Source of the DNA: Sphingomonas sp. PsM26 | GTDB taxonomy: Bacteria > Pseudomonadota > Alphaproteobacteria > Sphingomonadales > Sphingomonadaceae | NCBI GenBank assembly: GCA_030433805.1 | Contig: JARUXA010000014.1 | Location: 62,001-126,000, forward strand | DNA: 64,000 nt | Direction of reading: 5' to 3' | In this document: positions 21,080 through 30,550 of the stretch, in pieces | How positions within the stretch are numbered: position 1 is the first letter of the stretch | Layout of the letters: the number at the start of each line of letters is the position of its first letter | The notes under the pieces: generated by a model | The model's database searches: none | What the model was told of the DNA's origin: nothing | The model's input: only the letters and a program-made list of their open reading frames with translations | Program-made: the position numbers and the translations under genes

Positions 21080-23890
21080 TCACTTCGCTACGATGCCGTA
21101 GCGCGCATAGTGACGGTCAATCCCGGGCTCGGTCTTCCGGGCGGCCCTGAGTTCCGTTGCCGCTTCCGCCGTCCGGTCGAGCCGTTGCAGCACGATTCCG
21201 CGCATGAAGCGGCTCGCGGACTGGTTGGGGGCCGCGGCCAGAACGGCATCAAGGTCCGCCAGCGCCTCGTCATACCGCCCGAGCCGGAACCAGACCATTG
21301 CCCGGCTGTCCAGCGCCGCAGTCGTGTCCGTGCTGAGTTCGATTGACGCCGTGCAATCCTTGAGCGCGGTCTCGATCATCAGGTTCCGCGTGCCCTTGGT
21401 CCAGCACCGGGCATTCATCAGGTCCGGGGAGCCCGGCTTCTCCGCGATCAGCGCGTCGAATTGTTTGATCGCATCGGCGGGATCGCCATATTCGCCGACC
21501 AAACCCGCCTTTGCGGTCCGGAATGTCGACCGCAAATTGCCCCCCAGCGCGATGCGCTGATCCATCAGCGCGATCCCGCTCGCCAGATCGCCCTGCTCCG
21601 CCTTGTACGAAGCAATCGCCGAAATCGCCTGTTCGGACGACGGGTCGAGCGCACGCGCGGCTTCGGCATCACTCAGCGCGGCGGGGATGTCGCCGATCCC
21701 GTACCGGATGGCGGAGCGTTTGAGATACAGATCGACCGAGGGCGCGATCGCGATCGCTTTCGTCAGGTCGGCCACCGCCCCCGTGCGATTGGCGACTCCG
21801 GCACGGAACGAGGCGCGACTGGTGTAGCCGGCAACCTCCTCCGGATCATCCGCGATCGCCTTGGCGAAGATCGTGTCGATCGATGCGATCTGCGACGATC
21901 CCGCAGGATCCTTGCCGTCGAGGTCCCACCGGCGTGCGGTCGCCGCGGGCGCGACGAGCCGCGGCGCGCGGGATTTGGCGGTCGTCACGGCGTCGCGTTC
22001 TTGCGGAAGGCGCGGAACGGGGATCTCCGCCCCCGTGCTGTCGATCCGCTCGTCCATCGTCAGGACGGCACCGTCCAGCTTCATCGTGCGCGTCACGCCA
22101 TAGCCGCCGACTTCCCCCTTCATCTCGGGGTCGCCCTCCAGCGTGAAGCCGCGTCCTTGGTCGGGCAGATGCAGGCGCAACCGGAACCGCATGCCGTACG
22201 GATCGGGGGTCATCACCGGGATCGTCCCCCAGCTCACCTTGCTGCGATCTGGATCGAAACTGATGCTGTCGAGCGCGCGTGCCAGACTGCGCTTGAGCCG
22301 TCGGTCCTCGGTGGTCCACGGCGTCGTGACGACGCCCCGCGCACGGAGCGTGACGTCGCCGAACACCGGATCCGGCGTGATCGACGTGTCGACGAACTGA
22401 CCCTCGCCGAGAAACCCGTTGAAATACTGCGCAACCGCTTCGCGTTGCTGTTTTGCGTCCAACTGGCTTTTCGCCAGCGTCATGGCCGTGGCCGCCGGAC
22501 CGTGCACTACCGCCACGACCGTGACGACGCTGGGGAGATCGACGCTCGCGGATTCATCGACGTCGATGCTGAGATCGGTAACGGGCCGGGCGTTGGCGTG
22601 GGTCTCGATCGGCATCAGTGCCGCGCCCGCCGCCCGCACCGGCAAGACGTAGCGAAGCGCCGGCGTGTCGTGGATGTCGGCAAGTCGCGCCCCACTGCCG
22701 GTGCCGTCCAGCCACAGCGCCTGCCCGTCGATGGTCGCGCGGACCAGGACGTGGTTGAACGCGATCGCGCTGGGCAACCGTTCCGGCAACAGGTCGCCCA
22801 GGCCGACGTTGGCGAGGACCGGTTCCGCCTCGATCTTCATGGCGTGCAACAAGGTGAGAAGCAGCAAGGTCTTCGCCTTGCAATCACCGTAGCGGACAGT
22901 CCAGGTCCGTGCTGCCGCCTGCGGCACGTAATTGCCGCCGTCCATCCCGACCGCCAGATATCGGATCTTCTGCTGGACCAGCTCGAGCGCGAGCGCAGCG
23001 CGGCCGATACTGGTCTGATCCGCCCGCATGATCCGCGCGACCTCGACCGCAATCGGATCGGTCGGATCACCAAGGGCAGTCGTCGCGTATAACGGGGCCA
23101 TGACCTGCGAGACGTCCGCCCAGTCCTTGAACGTGGCGAGTTCGAACAGCGGCGGATGGCGGTAGCGGACCGGCGAATCACCGGGCATGTCGGGCTGTTT
23201 CGGCAACGGCAGCGGGAGCGTCACTTCGCTATAGGCTCCGTTTCGGACCGGTGCCGGTACGGTCCCGGTGGCCAGCAGCTTCCACTTCGGCGGCGTCGCC
23301 GTTGGCCACGAAAACCGTACCTGCCCGAATGCAAGCCGCATCGGCGCAGCCAGGACCGGCATCAACGTCTGGACGCGTCCGCCGAGCGCCGCATCTGTCG
23401 CGGTCGTGGATCCGCGCAGCCGCAGCACATCGCCGACCTGCAGCCCCTCGACCGCGATCGTCGCACTGAGAATGCCGGTCAGTTCGCGCTGTTCGAGCCC
23501 CTGCTCGCGGCGCAACACCGTGAACTTCTGCCCCTTGGCGAGGAGATCGATCCGCGCACCATCCCGCTGGATCGAGAGTTCGTGGACGATGAGATCCCCC
23601 TTGTCGGGCATCCACGGCAAGGTGATCGACGTCGCCTGCGCGAGCATCTCGGGTGTCGTGATCCGGGTCGCACTGTCGAAATAAGCCCACAACCGTCCGT
23701 TCTCGGCCCGCTGCTGCAGGTCGAGAATGAGCGTCGGCGGCGTGTCTGGGCCAAGCTTGCCGGGATCGGGCAGCGGCGCCACGGCCACCCAGGCGGGCGA
23801 CGGCTGATACAGCGGCACATCATTGGCCCGGACAAGCGCCGGCGACGCCAAAGCTACGGCCACACCACTGGCCCAAAATACTGAACGCAA
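21080..23890 (-). CDS. DUF3857 / transglutaminase-like / TPR exported protein
   Basis: The 936-residue protein has a signal peptide (MRSVFWASGVAVALASPALVRA), then an N-terminal beta-rich DUF3857 domain with ITLPWMPDKGDLIVHELSIQRDG, then a transglutaminase-like core with the triad visible: Cys337 in YGDCKAKT, His380 in FNHVLV and Asp395 in WLDGTGSG. From about residue 650 at least five TPR-like repeats follow, for example AIAIAPSVDLYLKRSAIRYGIGDIPAALSDAEAARAL. The function of these proteins is not known; the triad suggests a cysteine protease, amidase or cross-linking activity in the periplasm. It stands alone between hsp20 and pyrG, and is transcribed leftward from the 106-bp gap. Confidence 0.85.
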   Translation of the reverse strand: MRSVFWASGVAVALASPALVRANDVPLYQPSPAWVAVAPLPDPGKLGPDTPPTLILDLQQRAENGRLWAYFDSATRITTPEMLAQATSITLPWMPDKGDLIVHELSIQRDGARIDLLAKGQKFTVLRREQGLEQRELTGILSATIAVEGLQVGDVLRLRGSTTATDAALGGRVQTLMPVLAAPMRLAFGQVRFSWPTATPPKWKLLATGTVPAPVRNGAYSEVTLPLPLPKQPDMPGDSPVRYRHPPLFELATFKDWADVSQVMAPLYATTALGDPTDPIAVEVARIMRADQTSIGRAALALELVQQKIRYLAVGMDGGNYVPQAAARTWTVRYGDCKAKTLLLLTLLHAMKIEAEPVLANVGLGDLLPERLPSAIAFNHVLVRATIDGQALWLDGTGSGARLADIHDTPALRYVLPVRAAGAALMPIETHANARPVTDLSIDVDESASVDLPSVVTVVAVVHGPAATAMTLAKSQLDAKQQREAVAQYFNGFLGEGQFVDTSITPDPVFGDVTLRARGVVTTPWTTEDRRLKRSLARALDSISFDPDRSKVSWGTIPVMTPDPYGMRFRLRLHLPDQGRGFTLEGDPEMKGEVGGYGVTRTMKLDGAVLTMDERIDSTGAEIPVPRLPQERDAVTTAKSRAPRLVAPAATARRWDLDGKDPAGSSQIASIDTIFAKAIADDPEEVAGYTSRASFRAGVANRTGAVADLTKAIAIAPSVDLYLKRSAIRYGIGDIPAALSDAEAARALDPSSEQAISAIASYKAEQGDLASGIALMDQRIALGGNLRSTFRTAKAGLVGEYGDPADAIKQFDALIAEKPGSPDLMNARCWTKGTRNLMIETALKDCTASIELSTDTTAALDSRAMVWFRLGRYDEALADLDAVLAAAPNQSASRFMRGIVLQRLDRTAEAATELRAARKTEPGIDRHYARYGIVAK

Positions 23891-23996
23891 ACGCCCCCCC
23901 TCTTATTATCCCCGGACGAGACCTATTGGGGCTCGGCCGGAGACGCCAGAGGGTCCGCCACCTTTTATTTCATATTGGTGCCCGACAGCGGGCGGA

Positions 23997-25631
23997 TCAA
24001 ACCAAACGCGACTGACGTACCGCCGCTGCAATGAAGCTCGCGAACAGCGGGTGCGGATCGAACGGCTTGCTCTTGAGCTCGGGGTGGAACTGCACGCCGA
24101 CGAACCACGGGTGATCCGGCCGCTCGACGATCTCAGGCAGCATCCCGTCCGGGGACATGCCGCTGAACACCAGCCCGCCCTGCTCAAGCCGCTCGCGATA
24201 GGCGGTGTTGACCTCGTAGCGATGGCGGTGGCGTTCCGAAATATCGCTGCCGCCATAGATCGTCGATACGACGGAATTGCCGTCCAGCTTCGCGGGATAA
24301 GCCCCGAGCCGCATCGTCCCGCCAAGGTCCCCACCAGCTTCGCGCTTCTCGAGACCGCCTGCGTTCATCCATTCGGTGATCATGCCGACGACCGGCTCGT
24401 CGGTCGGGCCGAACTCGGTCGAACTGGCGTCAGCGATCCCTGCGAGATCGCGCGCGCCTTCGACGCAGGCCATCTGCATGCCGAAGCAGATGCCGAAATA
24501 GGGGATATCGCGTTCCCGCGCGAAGCGGACGCTGGCGATCTTGCCCTCCGCGCCACGCTCGCCGAATGCGCCGGGGACGAGGATCGCGTGCATTGGTTCG
24601 AGCCGTGCAGCAATGTCGGCGTCATTCGCCTCGAACAATTCGGCGTCGATCCACTCGACGTTGACCTTGACCTTGTTCGCGATACCGCCGTGGACGAGCG
24701 CTTCGTTGAGCGACTTGTACGCGTCCTGCAGGCCGACATATTTTCCGACCACGCCGATCGTGACTTCGCCCTCGGGGTTGGTCAGCCGGTCCATGATATT
24801 GGTCCAGCGCGACAGGTCAGGCGCGCTGCCGGGCATGATGCCGAAGGCGTTGAGGACCGCGTCGTCGAGCCCCTCGTTGTGATACTGGACCGGGACCGCG
24901 TAGATGCTCTTCGCATCGAGCGCGGGGATGACCGCGGACTTGGGAACGTTGCAGAACAAGGCGATCTTGGCGCGGTCGCTCTCGGGGAGCGGTTGCTCGC
25001 AGCGACACACCAGCACGTCGGGCTGTACGCCCAACGCCGCGAGTTCGCGGACCGAATGCTGCGTCGGCTTGGTCTTCAACTCACCCGCAGCGGCGATATA
25101 GGGCACGAGCGTGACGTGGATGCTGACCGAGTTGCCGCGACCGAGATCGTTGCGCAACTGTCGGATCGCCTCGATGAATGGCAGCGATTCGATGTCGCCG
25201 ACCGTGCCGCCAATCTCGCAGAGTACGAAATCGAGATCGTCCGTCTCGGCCTGCGCGAACTCCTTGATCGCATCGGTGACGTGCGGAATGACCTGCACCG
25301 TCGCGCCGAGATAATCGCCACGGCGTTCGCGTGCGATGATCTGCTGATAGATCCGGCCCGACGTGATGTTGTCGCTCTGCCGCGACGGGACACCGGTAAA
25401 GCGCTCGTAATGGCCGAGATCGAGATCGGTCTCCGCGCCGTCATCGGTCACATAGACTTCGCCGTGCTGATAGGGCGACATCGTCCCCGGATCGACGTTG
25501 AGATAAGGATCGAACTTGCGGATCCGCACGCGATAGCCACGGGCCTGGAGCAATGCCGCGAGGCTCGCTGCCATGAGACCCTTGCCGAGCGAGGAGACCA
25601 CGCCGCCGGTGATAAAAATGAACCGCGCCAT
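23997..25631 (-). CDS. pyrG: CTP synthase
   Basis: PyrG aminates UTP to CTP with ATP and glutamine. The 544-residue protein has the synthetase domain starting [23 protein letters not shown], with the P-loop, [29 protein letters not shown] and [12 protein letters not shown]. The glutamine amidotransferase domain has the active cysteine region [14 protein letters not shown], then [11 protein letters not shown] with the catalytic His and Glu. It lies downstream of secG on the same strand with a 109-bp gap containing a small hairpin near 25711-25735. Confidence 0.97.
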   Translation of the reverse strand: MARFIFITGGVVSSLGKGLMAASLAALLQARGYRVRIRKFDPYLNVDPGTMSPYQHGEVYVTDDGAETDLDLGHYERFTGVPSRQSDNITSGRIYQQIIARERRGDYLGATVQVIPHVTDAIKEFAQAETDDLDFVLCEIGGTVGDIESLPFIEAIRQLRNDLGRGNSVSIHVTLVPYIAAAGELKTKPTQHSVRELAALGVQPDVLVCRCEQPLPESDRAKIALFCNVPKSAVIPALDAKSIYAVPVQYHNEGLDDAVLNAFGIMPGSAPDLSRWTNIMDRLTNPEGEVTIGVVGKYVGLQDAYKSLNEALVHGGIANKVKVNVEWIDAELFEANDADIAARLEPMHAILVPGAFGERGAEGKIASVRFARERDIPYFGICFGMQMACVEGARDLAGIADASSTEFGPTDEPVVGMITEWMNAGGLEKREAGGDLGGTMRLGAYPAKLDGNSVVSTIYGGSDISERHRHRYEVNTAYRERLEQGGLVFSGMSPDGMLPEIVERPDHPWFVGVQFHPELKSKPFDPHPLFASFIAAAVRQSRLV

Positions 25632-25740
25632 GGGAGCAAAGGCCTAGCGTCATCCAGGGTGGCGCGACAAGCGCGCGACTCCGGGAAAGTTGAAAGGAGA
25701 TGCGAAGTCGGCCCGTATAAACGTCGGGCCGGCTTGCGGC

Positions 25741-26145
25741 TTATGGTGCGGTCGGTGCCGCACCGTTGGCGGGAGCCGCCGTGTTACCGGTCGGCTCGAT
25801 CGCGCTGCGCGCGCCGCTTGCGAACGGATTGTTGGGGTCGGTCTGAACCGGCGGCGCGATTGGCGCCGGGGCCGTTGCCGCGCCGGTTGCGAGCGTCGGA
25901 TCGACCTTGGCGACGCGGTTCTGTGCAGCCAGCACCGCGAGCAGGATGCTGAGCGCGATGAACACCGCCCCCAGCGTCGACGTCGCCCGCGTCAGAAAGT
26001 CCGCAGCACCGCGTGCCGACATCAGCCCCGACGGCGATCCGCCCATGCCCAGGCCACCACCTTCGGACTTCTGCACCAGAATGACCGAAACCAGCGCCGC
26101 AGCGACGCAGAAATGGACGACGAGGAGAAACTGGAACAGAAACAT
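25741..26145 (-). CDS. secG: Preprotein translocase subunit SecG
   Basis: The 134-residue protein has the two-helix SecG plan: MFLFQFLLVVHFCVAAALVSVILVQ, the conserved loop KSEGGGLGMGGSPSGLMSARGAADFLTRATSTLGAVF, and the second helix IALSILLAVLAAQ. A Pro/Ala-rich cytoplasmic tail follows, usual in alphaproteobacteria. SecG assists the SecYE channel in protein export. The ATG at 26143-26145 was chosen because it gives the exact family start; the open frame upstream carries nothing recognised. pyrG follows. Confidence 0.94.
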   Translation of the reverse strand: MFLFQFLLVVHFCVAAALVSVILVQKSEGGGLGMGGSPSGLMSARGAADFLTRATSTLGAVFIALSILLAVLAAQNRVAKVDPTLATGAATAPAPIAPPVQTDPNNPFASGARSAIEPTGNTAAPANGAAPTAP

Positions 26146-26401
26146 GTTGCGGGCTGATCCTTGACCACCAGGTGGCGGGTGTATTGGGCGAGTATGTTGG
26201 ACGACTGCGTTGGGGGGCACATAGGCGAGGACGCCGATCCGATCAACCACGGCGGACGGGATGCCGGTGACACCCGCATTCTGGCGAAAGCGCCGCACGC
26301 CGATCGCCATAAGGGTGCGTTCGTTAATCATGATCCCGTCGGCGTCAGATCGGCGACATTTCGCCATCGAACTGAAACCTAGCGCTTGGCAAGGCGTTTG
26401 G

Positions 26402-26818
26402 ATGATCTGGAATGTCCCCGATTGGCGGGGGTTGCCGAGTAATTTGCGGGTGTTGGCCGTGGCAGTTCAAAGCGATAACTCTCTTGGTGAGTGGATGCAG
26501 GCGCTCGTCGATTATGTACGGTCGGGCGAACCCGATTTGACCAATCGGCAAATGGCCCTGTTGCTCGTGGTTTACCTGAAACCGGGACCGCATACGGTCC
26601 GTGGTTTGGCCGGGATGCTCAATGTCTCCAAGCCCGTGGTGACACGCGCCTTGAACAGACTTGGCACCCTGGGCTATCTGCGCCGTCAACGCGACGATAA
26701 CGACAAGCGTAATATCTTCGTCGCACGTACCTCCGAAGGGGCAGGGTTTCTTGAAGATTTCGGCCAGTTCATCGGCGGCGGCACACCGCAACCCGTCGCC
26801 CGCCGCGCTACCGCGTAA
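26402..26818 (+). CDS. MarR-family winged-helix regulator
   Basis: The 138-residue product contains the winged-helix region PDLTNRQMALLLVVYLKPGPHTVRGLAGMLNVSKPVVTRALNRLGTLGYLRRQRDDNDKRN, the MarR plan with recognition helix SKPVVTRALNRL and wing RDDNDKRNIFV. The start is uncertain: ATG at 26402 or, close to the domain, ATG at 26495 (MQALVDYVRS). It precedes an SH3 protein gene whose probable start lies inside its 3' end. Target and ligand are unknown. Confidence 0.85.
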   Translation: MIWNVPDWRGLPSNLRVLAVAVQSDNSLGEWMQALVDYVRSGEPDLTNRQMALLLVVYLKPGPHTVRGLAGMLNVSKPVVTRALNRLGTLGYLRRQRDDNDKRNIFVARTSEGAGFLEDFGQFIGGGTPQPVARRATA

Positions 26819-27131
26819 GAGTTTTGCCCTGCTTGGCCAGTCGGTTGCGCTGGATCCGCTGCGCTTTGCTGTGCGGCGCGATCTTGCCGACATCCGTCTG
26901 GCAGACCGTGTGTTCGCGCCGCATTATGCCGCGGCCGTCTCCCGCGTACTGATCACGCAGACGGACTTGCGACAGGCGCCTGAAGCCGATTCGGCCGTCG
27001 TGGCGGAACTGCCACGCGGCACGGTCTTCGAAGTTTTCGAGTTCGTCGCCGGTCGGGCGTGGGGCCGTGCCCCTGCGCTCGATCGCGTTGGCTATCTCGA
27101 TACACGCGCGCTATCGTGGCCGACAACATGA
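26751..27131 (+). CDS. SH3-domain protein (start uncertain)
   Basis: The 126-residue product from a TTG at 26751 overlaps the end of the MarR gene by 68 bp. The second half carries a bacterial SH3-like fold: RVLITQTDLRQAPEADSAVVAELPRGTVFEVFEFVAGRAWGRAPALDRVGYLDTRAL, a pattern of SH3b domains and NlpC/P60 protein companions. The first part FALLGQSVALDPLRFAVRRDLADIRLADRVFAPHYA matches the sequence that precedes such domains in sphingomonads. An ATG at 26661 is a longer option. Its stop overlaps argC as ATGA, so it is coupled to argC. Confidence 0.7.
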   Translation: MKISASSSAAAHRNPSPAALPRKSFALLGQSVALDPLRFAVRRDLADIRLADRVFAPHYAAAVSRVLITQTDLRQAPEADSAVVAELPRGTVFEVFEFVAGRAWGRAPALDRVGYLDTRALSWPTT

Positions 27132-28057
27132 GCGTCAGCGTTTTCATCGATGGGGCCGCGGGAACGACGGGCCTTGAAATCCGCGAGCGCCTCGCCGGAC
27201 GGGACGATGTTGTCCTGGTGACGCTGGATGCCGCGGTTCGCAAGGACCCTGGAGCACGACGCGCAGCGCTCAACGACAGCGATTTCGTCATTCTGTGTTT
27301 GCCGGACGACGCGGCGCGCGAAGCCGTCGCGTTGATCGCCAACGACCGGACGCGCGTGATCGATGCGTCGACAGCGCATCGTACCGCGGACGGCTGGAGC
27401 TACGGCTTTCCCGAACTCGAACGCAGCCAGACCGCGCTGATCGCCGAGTCGAAGCGCGTTACCAATCCCGGATGCTATCCGACCGGCTTCCTGGCGCTGG
27501 TCCGCCCGCTGGTCCGCGCCGGACTGGTTCCGGTCGACTGGCCCATCTCGGTCAATGCCGTGTCGGGTTACTCGGGTGGCGGCAAGGCAATGATCGCCGA
27601 ATATGAGGGGCCCAACCCGCCCCCGGCGGCGCGCGCCTACGCGCTCGGGCTGGCGCACAAGCATGTGCCCGAGATGCAGAAGCACGCGCGCCTCGAACAT
27701 CCGCCAATCTTCATGCCGTCCGTGGCGAATACCTATCGCGGGATGATCGTCGAAGTCCCGTTGCCGCTCGCCATGTTCAAGCGTCGTCCGTCGCTCCAGG
27801 CGTGCGAGGCGGCGCTGCGCGAGGCCTATGGCACCGACAGCCTGATCCAGGTTGCCGACGGCGATGCGTCCGTCGTGCAGATCGAGGATGACGCCGGCAC
27901 CGATCGGCTGACGCTTCGGGTATGCGGCAATGCGGAGGCCGGGCAGGTCCGGCTGATCGCAACGCTCGACAATCTCGGCAAGGGTGCTGCGGGTGCCGCG
28001 GTGCAGAATCTGAACGTCATGGCCGGGTTCGATCCGCTCGCCGGATTGATCCGCTGA
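27128..28057 (+). CDS. argC: N-acetyl-gamma-glutamyl-phosphate reductase, short (type 2) form
   Basis: ArgC performs the third arginine step, reducing N-acetylglutamyl phosphate with NADPH. The 309-residue protein has the Rossmann start VFIDGAAGTTGLEIRERL, the active cysteine 116 in VTNPGCYPTGF, and the conserved ANTYRGMIVEVPLPL and HKHVPEMQKHA. It belongs to the shorter class found in alphaproteobacteria, about 40 residues less than the E. coli form. The ATG at 27128 overlaps the SH3 stop. Other arginine genes are not in the window. Confidence 0.95.
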   Translation: MSVSVFIDGAAGTTGLEIRERLAGRDDVVLVTLDAAVRKDPGARRAALNDSDFVILCLPDDAAREAVALIANDRTRVIDASTAHRTADGWSYGFPELERSQTALIAESKRVTNPGCYPTGFLALVRPLVRAGLVPVDWPISVNAVSGYSGGGKAMIAEYEGPNPPPAARAYALGLAHKHVPEMQKHARLEHPPIFMPSVANTYRGMIVEVPLPLAMFKRRPSLQACEAALREAYGTDSLIQVADGDASVVQIEDDAGTDRLTLRVCGNAEAGQVRLIATLDNLGKGAAGAAVQNLNVMAGFDPLAGLIR

Positions 28058-28151
28058 TACGATCGGTCCTTGAATTGTTTTCCGGTTTCATCTTGGCGGG
28101 ACGGACTTCGCGGCTTAGGTGACCCCCTTCCCCCCAGGAGGTTCAAGTCGC

Positions 28152-29618
28152 ATGGCACCCCGCAAGCCCGTCGGTAAACTCCTTTTGTTCGGCGCCACCG
28201 GCGACCTTGCACAACGCATGCTGCTGCCGTCGCTGTACGGCCTCCATGCCGATGGCCTGTTGCCCGACGGCCTGACGATCACCGGCACGGCGCGCGCCGA
28301 CAACGATGACGACAGCTACCGCGCGTTTACCAAGGCCGCGCTGGACAAGTTCGTCCCCAAGGACCGGATCGACGAGAAAGCAGTATCGAGCTTTCTCGAA
28401 CGGCTTGGCTATCAGTCGCTCGATGCGACCGATCTCGACCATTACAAGCAGCTGGCCGAAAAGGTCGGCGACGTGTCGGGCGGTCTAGCGATCTTCCTGT
28501 CGACCGCGCCGTCGTTGTTCGAGGCAGTGATCCGCGGGCTCGATTCGGCTGGTCTCGCGGGCGACACCGTCCGCATCGGGCTGGAAAAGCCGCTTGGCTA
28601 CGATCTCGCGTCGAGCCGCGAGATCAACGACACCGTCGCGACCGCTTTCTCCGAGGAACGCACGTTCCGGATCGACCATTATCTCGGCAAGGAAACCGTC
28701 CAGAACATCCTGGCGCTGCGTTTCGGCAATTCATTCTTCGAGCCGGTGTGGAATGCGCGCGGGATCGACAACGTCCAGATCACGATTTCCGAGACGGTCG
28801 GGCTCGAAGAGCGTGCCGCCTATTACGATGGCGCGGGGGCTTTGCGCGACATGGTCGCCAACCACATGCTTCAGTTGCTCGCGCTCGTCGCGATGGAACC
28901 CCCTGCCCGCTTCGACGGCAACGCCATCCGCGACGAAAAGGCGAAGGTGTTCCGGTCGCTCCGCACGATCAAGCCCGAAGACGCGCCGCGGGACACGGTG
29001 ACCGGCCAATATGCCGCAGGCGCAAGCGGCGGCGAGATCGTCAAAGGCTATGTCGACGAGCTCGAAAAGCCGTCCACGACCGAGACCTATGTCGCGATCA
29101 AGGCGCATGTCGACAATTGGCGCTGGCAGGGCGTGCCCTTCTACCTGCGCACCGGCAAGCGGATGCCGACCCGGCGCAGCGAGATCGCGATCCAGTTCAA
29201 GCCGGTTCCGCACTCGATGTTTTCGAACCGTGGCGGTCTGTTGCAGCCCAACGTCCTGATCATTCGCTTGCAGCCCGAGGAATATGTCCAGCTGCTGGTG
29301 ATGGCGAAGGAACCGGGCCTCGACCGCGACGGTATCCGGCTGCGCGAGGTTCCGCTGAACCTCAGCCTCGATGCCGAGTTTGCAGGGTCGCGTCGGCGCA
29401 TCGCCTACGAACGCCTGCTGCTCGATCTGATCGAGGGTGACCAGACGTTGTTCGTTCGCCGCGACGAGGTAGAGGCCCAATGGACCTGGATCGATGCGAT
29501 CCGCGAGGGCTGGGTCGCCAACGACATGAAGCCCAAGAGCTACCCCTCGGGTAGCTGGGGCCCGAGCGCCGCGGTCGCGCTGACCGAGCGCGGCGGCGTG
29601 ACGTGGCAGGACGATTGA
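28152..29618 (+). CDS. zwf: Glucose-6-phosphate 1-dehydrogenase
   Basis: Zwf oxidises glucose 6-phosphate to 6-phosphogluconolactone with NADP. The 488-residue enzyme has the coenzyme-binding GKLLLFGATGDLAQRMLLPSL, the substrate motif RIDHYLGKETVQNIL with the catalytic His region, and EKPLGYDLASS. The ATG at 28152 was chosen because AGGAGG (28136-28141) stands ten bases before it; a GTG at 28119 is a worse start. It heads the Entner-Doudoroff operon zwf-pgl-edd-glk-eda, and the gap after argC (94 bp) should hold its promoter. Confidence 0.97.
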   Translation: MAPRKPVGKLLLFGATGDLAQRMLLPSLYGLHADGLLPDGLTITGTARADNDDDSYRAFTKAALDKFVPKDRIDEKAVSSFLERLGYQSLDATDLDHYKQLAEKVGDVSGGLAIFLSTAPSLFEAVIRGLDSAGLAGDTVRIGLEKPLGYDLASSREINDTVATAFSEERTFRIDHYLGKETVQNILALRFGNSFFEPVWNARGIDNVQITISETVGLEERAAYYDGAGALRDMVANHMLQLLALVAMEPPARFDGNAIRDEKAKVFRSLRTIKPEDAPRDTVTGQYAAGASGGEIVKGYVDELEKPSTTETYVAIKAHVDNWRWQGVPFYLRTGKRMPTRRSEIAIQFKPVPHSMFSNRGGLLQPNVLIIRLQPEEYVQLLVMAKEPGLDRDGIRLREVPLNLSLDAEFAGSRRRIAYERLLLDLIEGDQTLFVRRDEVEAQWTWIDAIREGWVANDMKPKSYPSGSWGPSAAVALTERGGVTWQDD

Positions 29619-29720
29619 ACTAGATTCGCATTCCCGCGACCGTGGGGATCCGGGGGCACGCCAACGCTGCCCCCGCAATTTGGGCCCTGGATCTGCAGGA
29701 GCACCCAACGGAGAATGATG

Positions 29721-30431
29721 ATGAGCGAAGAAATCGAATGGTGGGATTATGAAGATGCCGACGAGATGGCGGATGCCGTCGCGGGCGACATCGGTTTCAT
29801 CATCGATGCCGCAATCGATGCACGCGGCGCGGCGGTAATCGCTTTGTCGGGCGGCAAGACGCCGATCCCGATCTACGAACGGCTTGCCAAGGCCAAGATC
29901 GACTGGAAGCGCGTGACGATCGTGCCGACCGACGAGCGGATCGTGCCACTGGGCGACGCGCTGTCGAACGTGACGATGATCGCCAAGACTTTCCTGCCCA
30001 AGGGCGCGCGGGTCATGCCGATCGTTCCCAATGCTACCGCCGATTACAAGGCCGCGGGTCGCTCGGCCGATGCGCTGATGCAGGATCTGCACTGGCCGCT
30101 CGACTTGTGCCTGCTCGGCGTTGGCGCGGACGGGCACACCGCCTCGATCTTCCCCGGCCCCGACTTCGACGAGGCGCTGTCCGGGCCGAACGAGCGTCGC
30201 GCGGTCGGCGTGATGCCCGATCCATTGCCCTCGGAAGCCCCCGTTGCGCGCGTCACGCTCAGCCGGGCCGCGATCGTCTCGGCGCGCGCGCTGATCATCG
30301 CGGTGACGGGCGACGCCAAGAAGACGGTGATCGAAAAGGCAATCAAGCAGGGGCCGTCGTCGGCCTATCCGATCGGTCGCGTGCTGGCGGACGCCGAGCT
30401 TCCCGTCGACATTCACTGGGCAGCTGCATGA
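29721..30431 (+). CDS. pgl: 6-Phosphogluconolactonase
   Basis: Pgl hydrolyses the Zwf product to 6-phosphogluconate. The 236-residue protein has the DevB/SOL family signatures: VIALSGGKTPIPIYERL, VPTDERIVPLGDALSNVTM, LLGVGADGHTASIFPG and an Ala-rich tail with ITGDAKKTVIEKAI-like sequence. Three ATGs stand in a row (29715, 29718, 29721); the last is seven bases from the GGAG and was chosen. A 102-bp gap separates it from zwf. A small frame bridges to edd. Confidence 0.95.
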   Translation: MSEEIEWWDYEDADEMADAVAGDIGFIIDAAIDARGAAVIALSGGKTPIPIYERLAKAKIDWKRVTIVPTDERIVPLGDALSNVTMIAKTFLPKGARVMPIVPNATADYKAAGRSADALMQDLHWPLDLCLLGVGADGHTASIFPGPDFDEALSGPNERRAVGVMPDPLPSEAPVARVTLSRAAIVSARALIIAVTGDAKKTVIEKAIKQGPSSAYPIGRVLADAELPVDIHWAAA

Positions 30432-30550
30432 TGCGCCGTTCCGTTCGCGCCGAGATGGTCGACACGTTTCTGCCAGGGGCGCAGCGCGCTTCCCGGACAG
30501 ACGGCGCTGGGAATGGCTCGGCTCGAACGGAAGAAGGAATGATCGCATGA
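30428..30550 (+). CDS. Small bridging ORF of 40 codons between pgl and edd (may be only a spacer)
   Basis: A frame starts at the ATG at 30428, overlapping the pgl stop, and stops at 30548-30550 across the edd start codon. It gives a 40-residue product without a recognised domain. Nearly all of it is the degenerate family B repeat. The overlaps at both ends would let ribosomes move from pgl to edd even if the peptide has no role. Confidence 0.3.
   Translation: MMRRSVRAEMVDTFLPGAQRASRTDGAGNGSARTEEGMIA
30441..30540. repeat. Degenerate family B palindrome between pgl and edd
   Basis: The ends CCGTTCGCGCCGAG (30441-30454) and CTCGGCTCGAACGG (30527-30540) are inverted copies with one mismatch. 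They resemble the outer ends of the family B copies in the GNAT gene (CCGTTCGGGCTGAG). The centre is not clearly related. Confidence 0.6.

Noticed and set aside
23823..25952. A 709-codon rightward frame opposite pyrG
   Set aside because: The leftward frame is unmistakably CTP synthase, and the rightward frame has no recognised motif.
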